11,502 bases of DNA, taken from NCBI GenBank assembly GCA_003731675.1, contig RCNQ01000039.1:1-11502 (forward strand). Direction: 5' to 3'. The notes beneath the pieces are model-generated. The model worked only from the letters and a program-made list of their open reading frames with translations, was not told the DNA's origin and did no database searches. The translations under genes and the position numbers were made by a program. This DNA is from Bacteroidetes/Chlorobi group bacterium ChocPot_Mid (lineage in GTDB: Bacteria > Bacteroidota > Ignavibacteria > Kapaibacteriales > UBA2268). Below, piece by piece: positions 6,186-11,502 of this stretch (the stretch's first letter is position 1; each line of letters opens with the position of its first letter).

Positions 6186-9100
6186 TTATTTTATTTTTAC
6201 CATCTGATTCACTTTTGTCTCTCGGCTTGTCTCAAGTTTGATGTAAAACACCCCTTGCTCCATCATCTTATTCTCGTATCTGATATAATACTTCCCTTCA
6301 TTGTAATATTGCCCCTCAGCCAATTTCTCAACCAATTCACCCAAGCTGTTGTAAATACTCAGCGTTATTTTATCAGCATATCTTATATTAAATTCTATAC
6401 TCGTCTCACCCGAAAAAGGATTTGGATAATTTCCAACATAAAGATTATCTGCTAAATCCTGACTCTCCACCCCAACATAAGTCGAATTAATTTTACCAGG
6501 TGTCCCGTTTAATTCCAGTGAGCTTCTCCAATTCTCTGCCAGTTCATTGTCCAGATAAGGATTTATCAGCTCTATGCTATTACCCGTCCCGTTTGAATTT
6601 GTAGGCCACGGCTCTTTGCTGTCATAATAAACAAAATCAACAAGATTCCCTCCCCTGTCAAAAAGTCTTACTGCATCTTTTTCTCCAAGACCAAAATCAA
6701 AATTACCATATACTTTTGTTACGCCCGGATTTACTCTCGAAAACTTCAGCGAATCCCTGCACAAAACCAAATAATTATCTTCTGGAAAATAAGAATTCTC
6801 CGGCAAAACAAAAATATGATTGTCATTATCATCTTTAAAAATCCAACCCGATATATCTATCCCCTTCCCCGCATTATATACCCCGACCCAATCATCAGAA
6901 TCTTCGTTTTCATTTGGCTTATACATTATCTCGTTGATTACAATATTTGTATCAGGATTTATCACCTGTTCAAAAAAAGCAGTCATCACTGTATCAGAAT
7001 TCAGCATCAATGTATCAGTAATTCTATATGACTCCGAACCATTCCAGCCAACAAACCTGTATCCCTTCTTTGCCGTAATCTGCACAACAACCGGAACACC
7101 TTGATAATAAACGCCATCCCAAGGATAATTTTCAGCTACAATTGTACTAATCATTATTTTTCCCGAATTCGTCGGGACAACATCTAATCTGACATGTGCA
7201 GTATCCTTCAATCCAAAATACTGTGCTATAAACACAGGAAATACTCTCGGTCTTTTATTCAAAAATCTCCGTATATCGTTTATTTCCATTTCCCAATTCA
7301 TTGCTGAACTGTCGTACTTTGCCTGTTGCCTCGGGATTTCAGGTCTTATCATTTCAGCAAGACTATCAATTATTGGTATCATTTTCTCAGGTTTAAAAAC
7401 CGTATTATGCAAATCAGCCGTTCTGTTGATAAACCTCGTCTTGAATTCCTCATTTTCCAAAAGTTTCGGCATTAACATTGCAAAATTATTCGTACTGTCA
7501 GCAATAATCCAAATATTGTTGTAATCCCAAGGGTACGCTATCCCGCAACTGTAATCCAAATCATACATCACCCACCTCCATCGGTTATCCAATGCACTCG
7601 ACTTCCAGTACTTCAGATTGTGAAAGGGCCAATCAACATTAGAAAAGTAAACATTCAGTATCGTATAATCAATCAAATTTTCCACATCAATATTTCGACT
7701 GATAAAATCAAAAGCATCACTTTTCTTCATATTATAACTAAATGTACTGTCAGCCATTTTCAAATAATCCGCCGCTGAACCTGCCTTCAACTTGTCCCAA
7801 TCTTCCATCAAATCAATACTCTCCGGTGGTATTCCGAACTTCCTCCCCAGATAATATTCATCTAATCTCTCTCTTATATTCTGTATCCCGTAAAACGAAC
7901 CATTCATAAACATCAGTGTTGGTGTATATGCCATTGCATCAACATAAGGAAAATACTTTTTAGTTACTACTGCTGAAAAAGCATCTCTCAGCATCGAACG
8001 CCCCCACTCTGTCCCTCCGTTCCGCAATACTATCCTCTCATATTCCTTCAACCCACATTCCCCAAAAAAAGGAATCTTAAAATTACTGCTCCCGTACCTC
8101 GACCTCGCATAAAGCCGTAATGACTTTTGCGGAAAACTCGACGAAAGCCAGCCATGTACTTTCGCTCCCGCATCAGTGCTGAATATCAGATTTTTACTCT
8201 TATTCCAAAGCTCAAAATGAACTGGTACTTCTCTTCCGGATTGTGAATTCTGTAAGTTCTTCGGTACAAATATACCGTAATCACTGTTCCAAAGGTCATC
8301 TTCCGAAACCGATAGAGAAATTACAGGCAATGTCGAACTGTCATTTATAAAAAACGATTTTGTTACAATTTCACTCGGCAGGCAGTCCTCTCCATAAGTT
8401 CTCGCTCTTATCACCATATTTGTATCTACTTTGATTGGTGCAACCAAAAACTTCGCAGAATTCAAATCAGGCGATGAACCATCTACAGTATAGTAAACAC
8501 TCACATCTTGTTCATTTGTTAAAAATCCTACAAATTGTTTCGAACTATACCATCCCCCGCCCAAAGAAAAATCAGGTGGCTCACATATTTTCATATATCC
8601 CTCTTCATTCTCTTTCTCAGGACTTGTCGGTGCAAAATATTTAAAAATATTTTTGCCATCAGGATATCTCCCGTAAGACACATCAGAACGCAATTTCGGA
8701 TAAGTCAAACTGTCTGCCAACATCCCCTCTGAATTCCACAAATAAACAGTTTCACAGTCTTTCTCAAGAACAAAATTCGTGTGAATCTCCTTTGACAAAT
8801 ATCTCCTGCCAGGCTTATTTGTTTCCAACTCGATCGACTTCAAATCAGAAAAGGGAACTAATTTGTTATTCAAATGTATTTCCGACACCGTCAGTTTGGA
8901 CGTCAAATTAACATTACCGCTGGAAAAACCTATTCCCACGTATGCTGTTTCTCCCGAAAAATTCATAACTATTGACTTATCTGGTTCTGTCAACCAGCAA
9001 CAGTTCCTGTCCCACACGTAAGCAGTTATCGTGTTACCCTGTCTTGTTAATCTTACTTTGCAATCAGGATATTCAATATTTCTATTATAAAATGGCAACA

Positions 9101-9674
9101 CTGAACAAGCCTTTCCTTCAGTCAATCTGTGAAAAACTGAAAAAGAACCCATGTCCTTGTTCTCACAAACAATACCAACATATTTCGAAGTCGCTTCAAG
9201 ATTATCCCTTACCATCAATCCCGCCAATGTAAGATTTCCATAATCCCGCATCGAATTAATATTAACCCAGATATCAAAATCTCCCTTCACAGGAATAAAA
9301 TCAAACCTCATACACTCCTTGTGATTCCAGCTCGTTATCCCGTAACCTGACGCTTCAATCACAAGATTACCCGATTCATTCCTCTTCTCATTAGAAGCAA
9401 ATACAACTAAATGTCCTTTGGATTTCACCACTGTGTTAGGCAAAACCCATGCTTTTTCATAATCGTTCTTGTTGAATATACGATAATTCTTTAAGTTTAT
9501 ATCTTCTTCGCTGGAGTTAAAAAGTTCAATCCAATCAGGGGATTTTTGATTCTCGTCATAAAGGGAAGTATCGTTTGATGCGGCTATTTCATTGATTCTT
9601 ATCTGTGAATAAATATTATTCGTCAATAAAAGGATTATCAGCCCGAAAAAAAATATTTTGATTTTATCTTGCAT
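6186..9674 (-). CDS. Large secreted CotH-family protein with lamin-tail domains and T9SS sorting domain
   Basis: This 1162-residue exported protein starts at ATG 9674, chosen because it begins a signal peptide (basic MQDKIK, hydrophobic core, cut near IYS-Q24). An in-frame ATG at 9764 would add 30 polar residues in front. Domains in order: the first half of a lamin-tail domain (INEIAAS to LVVFAS, 27-94); a DUF1349-like jelly roll (about 103-270, AGLMVRD, VRLTRQGNT, VGIGFSSG); the rest of the lamin-tail (HTNFVLE to YFAPTSP, 298-352); a chitobiase-C-like beta domain (about 365-445, YYTVDGSSPD). Next come a CotH region (480-720, KVHGWLSSSFPQKSLRLYAR, IQNIRERLDEYYLG, WRWVMYDLDYSCG with D705 and D707), a Listeria-Bacteroides/InlB-B-like repeat (828-902), a second lamin-tail (911-1060), and a type A sorting domain (1083-1162, NYPNPFS to MVKIK). 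Some CotH proteins are atypical protein kinases; activity here is not shown. It is probably surface-anchored or released. Confidence 0.9.
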   Translation of the reverse strand: MQDKIKIFFFGLIILLLTNNIYSQIRINEIAASNDTSLYDENQKSPDWIELFNSSEEDINLKNYRIFNKNDYEKAWVLPNTVVKSKGHLVVFASNEKRNESGNLVIEASGYGITSWNHKECMRFDFIPVKGDFDIWVNINSMRDYGNLTLAGLMVRDNLEATSKYVGIVCENKDMGSFSVFHRLTEGKACSVLPFYNRNIEYPDCKVRLTRQGNTITAYVWDRNCCWLTEPDKSIVMNFSGETAYVGIGFSSGNVNLTSKLTVSEIHLNNKLVPFSDLKSIELETNKPGRRYLSKEIHTNFVLEKDCETVYLWNSEGMLADSLTYPKLRSDVSYGRYPDGKNIFKYFAPTSPEKENEEGYMKICEPPDFSLGGGWYSSKQFVGFLTNEQDVSVYYTVDGSSPDLNSAKFLVAPIKVDTNMVIRARTYGEDCLPSEIVTKSFFINDSSTLPVISLSVSEDDLWNSDYGIFVPKNLQNSQSGREVPVHFELWNKSKNLIFSTDAGAKVHGWLSSSFPQKSLRLYARSRYGSSNFKIPFFGECGLKEYERIVLRNGGTEWGRSMLRDAFSAVVTKKYFPYVDAMAYTPTLMFMNGSFYGIQNIRERLDEYYLGRKFGIPPESIDLMEDWDKLKAGSAADYLKMADSTFSYNMKKSDAFDFISRNIDVENLIDYTILNVYFSNVDWPFHNLKYWKSSALDNRWRWVMYDLDYSCGIAYPWDYNNIWIIADSTNNFAMLMPKLLENEEFKTRFINRTADLHNTVFKPEKMIPIIDSLAEMIRPEIPRQQAKYDSSAMNWEMEINDIRRFLNKRPRVFPVFIAQYFGLKDTAHVRLDVVPTNSGKIMISTIVAENYPWDGVYYQGVPVVVQITAKKGYRFVGWNGSESYRITDTLMLNSDTVMTAFFEQVINPDTNIVINEIMYKPNENEDSDDWVGVYNAGKGIDISGWIFKDDNDNHIFVLPENSYFPEDNYLVLCRDSLKFSRVNPGVTKVYGNFDFGLGEKDAVRLFDRGGNLVDFVYYDSKEPWPTNSNGTGNSIELINPYLDNELAENWRSSLELNGTPGKINSTYVGVESQDLADNLYVGNYPNPFSGETSIEFNIRYADKITLSIYNSLGELVEKLAEGQYYNEGKYYIRYENKMMEQGVFYIKLETSRETKVNQMVKIK

Positions 9675-9784
9675 AAAATTATTCCCTGTCCAACAACTAC
9701 CTTTTTTTGAGCGAATAGCAAAAACAGAGAAATCACAACAGCCACCATCTAATTTGACTGCCATTAATAAAAAAAATTGTATTT

Positions 9785-10630
9785 TTAAAAAATATATCTG
9801 TATCCCTGCTTAACAAGTCCTGCAAAATCATCAACCTTTTGCTCTTTCCAATTGTCTCCGTAATGCATCAAATACATTTTCTTCTTCAACTGTTTCGGTA
9901 ATTTCTTCAAATCATTGATTGACGGATGCACAGGGTTATTTTCAAACGATGTATCATGAAAAATAACTTCAGATTTCGGTCCGTAATAATTCAGCAAATC
10001 AATATCAAACTTTGTATCTCCCGTTATCAAAACCTTATTATCAATAAACAATCCATAAGTTAAAAATGCCTCATTCTGATTTTTTGCATTATCAGGTATA
10101 TGATTTGTCCCGAATATTTCCAGATGCAAACCTTCAAAATCAATCTCCAAAGTCAGTCTCGGTGACTTAGAAATCAATGTAGGTCTCACTGCTTCAAAAT
10201 AATCTTCGAACTTAAGCTGTACACCTTGAGCCGATGACTCATTCCATTCCATTCCACCACGCAGAGAACGTTCCCACAATATCTTCTGATATTCCTTTGT
10301 TATAATCATTCTCAATTTCGGCTTATTCAAAACTGTCTGCGAATAATACCTGTTCTGCAATGCCAGATACTCCAAACCACCAATATGGTCTGCATGACTG
10401 TGAGTTATAAACAAATTCCCTATATCTGAGACACTAAGACCCGTACTCATGCACAAAGCACGTGGTCCTGTCATTCCAAAATCTACAAGCAAATGCGTCT
10501 CACCTTTTATAATAATAAAATTATTATTATACAACTCCTTGCCAAATGCAGTTCCACAGCCGATAAAAGCTATTTCCAAATCTCCTTTGTTCTGTAGCTT
10601 TAAAGGTTTTCTGATTTTTGCTATTCTCAT
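9785..10630 (-). CDS. Metallo-beta-lactamase-fold hydrolase (RNase Z-like)
   Basis: This 281-residue cytoplasmic protein has no signal peptide or membrane segment. The fold's metal ligands are all visible: THSHADH (H77, H79, D81, H82), H177 in GTNHIP, D205 in GDTKF and H256 in LMHYGD, which should hold two zinc ions. AFIGCGTAFG near the N-terminus and LLVDFG (47-52) are the usual first strands. The nearest known relatives by motif are the RNase Z/ElaC and cyclic-nucleotide phosphodiesterase branches, but the exosite arm of true RNase Z is not evident, so tRNA processing is not assumed. The ATG at 10630 is preceded by AAGG six bases upstream, a good Shine-Dalgarno. It lies 110 bases upstream of the CotH gene on the same strand and 166 bases downstream of the S24 gene, so a loose operon is possible. 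Confidence 0.88.
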   Translation of the reverse strand: MRIAKIRKPLKLQNKGDLEIAFIGCGTAFGKELYNNNFIIIKGETHLLVDFGMTGPRALCMSTGLSVSDIGNLFITHSHADHIGGLEYLALQNRYYSQTVLNKPKLRMIITKEYQKILWERSLRGGMEWNESSAQGVQLKFEDYFEAVRPTLISKSPRLTLEIDFEGLHLEIFGTNHIPDNAKNQNEAFLTYGLFIDNKVLITGDTKFDIDLLNYYGPKSEVIFHDTSFENNPVHPSINDLKKLPKQLKKKMYLMHYGDNWKEQKVDDFAGLVKQGYRYIF

Positions 10631-10656
10631 TCTATACCTTGTATATACTTATTTTA

Positions 10657-10796
10657 TTATCCTTTAACAAAATCTATGCCACTTAATTCAAAACAATATG
10701 AACCATTTCCTTGGCTTTTCAAATACTCTGTCAATCTTTCAAAAAAATCATATATGGATTTAAAACTGCAATTAAAAAAACAAATATAAGAAATAT
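10657..10796 (-). pseudogene. Possible remnant of a small ORF between the S24 and MBL genes
   Basis: One minus-strand frame, ending at TAA 10657-10659, reads in a protein-like way: DFFERLTEYLKSQ, NGSYCFELSGIDFVKG. It has no usable start in frame. An ATG stands just upstream in another frame, followed by a run of seven T (10741-10747); with eight T the ATG would join it and give about 31 codons. It may be a decayed gene, a sequencing error in the T-run, or chance. Confidence 0.2.
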
Positions 10797-11450
10797 TTAA
10801 CTAATTACCTTGTGAATTACTGTTGTTACTGCTCCAAGTATCTCGTATTTATTCTCATCATCAATTTTAAAAATAGGATATTCAGAATTTTCTGACACAA
10901 GAAACTCACCATCATTATTCTTCTTATACCTCTTTACAAGCACCGTTTCATTAAACCGCAAAACGACCAACTCCCCGCTCCTTATCCTTTTTCTCGGTTC
11001 AACAATCAAAATATCACCCTCAAAAATATTCGCATCTACCATCGATTCACCTGTAACTTCGCAAATAAAAGACTTCTCCTTCAACCCTAAAGTCTCAAGT
11101 ATCTTTCGCATCTCCTCAGTATTCCCTGCATTCCTTTCAGACTCCGAAATCTTTCTTTCGAGCTTTTCTACCAAATCAAATTTCGTTTCTGCATCAAACC
11201 GTCGAAAATTCCTAACCACAGCACCTTCCATCAACTCCCTTATTCGCATAGATTCACTTAATGCTGAATTAACCGCATCCTCATATAAATCCAAACGACC
11301 TCTCCTTGAAAGTTCTTCATAAATTGAGGTTAGTTTCCTTGAATTGTTCTTCTTTTCGATTTGTTCTTCTATTAAGGCACTTTTTAATAACTTATAAAGC
11401 TCACTGATTGTCTTCGCTTCGTAATCAATATTTAATCTGCTAAGAGCCAT
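10797..11450 (-). CDS. S24 serine-peptidase (LexA/UmuD-like) regulator without visible HTH
   Basis: This is a 217-residue protein. Its C-terminal half (about 126-216) is an S24 peptidase fold: VTGESMVDANIFEGDILIV with catalytic Ser136, RSGELVVLRFN, VLVKRYKK with catalytic Lys173, and EILGAVTTVIHKV. The Ser-Lys distance of 37 residues equals that of E. coli LexA (S119-K156). The N-terminal 125 residues are helical and charged, with no winged-helix or phage-type HTH I can recognise, unlike LexA or CI. The only Ala-Gly pair (A108-G109) is 28 residues before the serine, closer than the roughly 35 in LexA and UmuD, so self-cleavage is uncertain. It may be a UmuD-like or partner-dependent regulator tied to DNA damage or another stress. 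No alternative start codon is available before an in-frame stop upstream. Neighbouring genes lie downstream on the same strand. Confidence 0.8.
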   Translation of the reverse strand: MALSRLNIDYEAKTISELYKLLKSALIEEQIEKKNNSRKLTSIYEELSRRGRLDLYEDAVNSALSESMRIRELMEGAVVRNFRRFDAETKFDLVEKLERKISESERNAGNTEEMRKILETLGLKEKSFICEVTGESMVDANIFEGDILIVEPRKRIRSGELVVLRFNETVLVKRYKKNNDGEFLVSENSEYPIFKIDDENKYEILGAVTTVIHKVIS

Positions 11451-11458
11451 TCCACAAT

Positions 11459-11500
11459 TCAGCTTGTCTCTTGCATCTTCTTTAATTCAATAATCTTCTG
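11459..11500 (-). CDS. Possible 3' end of an upstream gene (partial)
   Basis: Reading in from the right edge, one minus-strand frame gives QKIIELKKMQETS then TGA (11459-11461), eight bases before the S24 start. The composition looks like the helical end of a protein, and close spacing would suit an operon. At 13 codons it could easily be chance. Confidence 0.2.
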   Translation of the reverse strand, partial: QKIIELKKMQETS

Positions 11501-11502
11501 TA

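Noticed and set aside
6816..7104. Plus-strand ORFs inside the CotH gene (also near 6255, 8435, 8535 and 8972)
   Set aside because: They are antisense shadows of a long, well-supported coding frame and have no domain-like features.
9675..9764. 30-residue N-terminal extension of the CotH protein
   Set aside because: It would bury the signal peptide; the shorter start gives a normal export signal.

Overview
The window looks like a chromosomal segment from a bacterium of the Fibrobacterota-Chlorobiota-Bacteroidota group. My guess is an Ignavibacteria- or Kapabacteria-type lineage rather than a classical Bacteroides. Two proteins end in domains that fit type IX secretion (T9SS) C-terminal sorting signals, with the motifs FPQPFNP and NYPNPFS. 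Coding is moderately AT-rich, and propeller, lamin-tail and CotH proteins are typical of this group. Two genes have a good AAGG-type Shine-Dalgarno six bases before ATG, which is less usual in classical Bacteroidota. The lineage is an inference and no marker gene proves it.

Layout, left to right. (1) 1-1380 (+): the 3' part of a secreted beta-propeller protein with a sorting-type C-terminus. (2) 1425-2672 (+): a multi-pass GT-C-type membrane glycosyltransferase. (3) 2673-2815: a convergent gap with a short repeated 'GTGAACTCTGT' element. (4) 2816-3730 (-): an AT-rich orphan gene for a protein with one predicted membrane segment and no recognised family. (5) 3731-3946: a divergent intergenic region with an inverted repeat and a plausible promoter and RBS. 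(6) 3947-5248 (+): glyA, serine hydroxymethyltransferase, the one clear housekeeping gene. (7) 5249-6185: a stretch of about 940 bases with no confident gene. It holds a convergent terminator, a small minus-strand ORF with a perfect in-frame -1 slippery heptamer, several strong hairpins, a 16-bp perfect direct repeat and a 19-bp palindrome. (8) 6186-9674 (-): a very large secreted CotH-type protein with lamin-tail domains and a sorting domain. (9) 9785-10630 (-): a cytoplasmic metallo-beta-lactamase-fold hydrolase. (10) 10797-11450 (-): a LexA/UmuD-like S24 serine-peptidase protein without a visible DNA-binding domain.

The minus-strand genes at 11450, 10630 and 9674 run in the same direction with gaps of 110-166 bases, so co-transcription is possible but not shown. 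No pathway links the whole window. glyA feeds one-carbon metabolism. The propeller and CotH proteins are probably exported surface or extracellular proteins. The S24 protein suggests a stress or SOS-type response. I did not find a clear new multi-gene system. The most unusual parts are the 5249-6185 non-coding region, the orphan gene at 2816-3730, and the CotH protein, whose first lamin-tail domain appears split by another domain.
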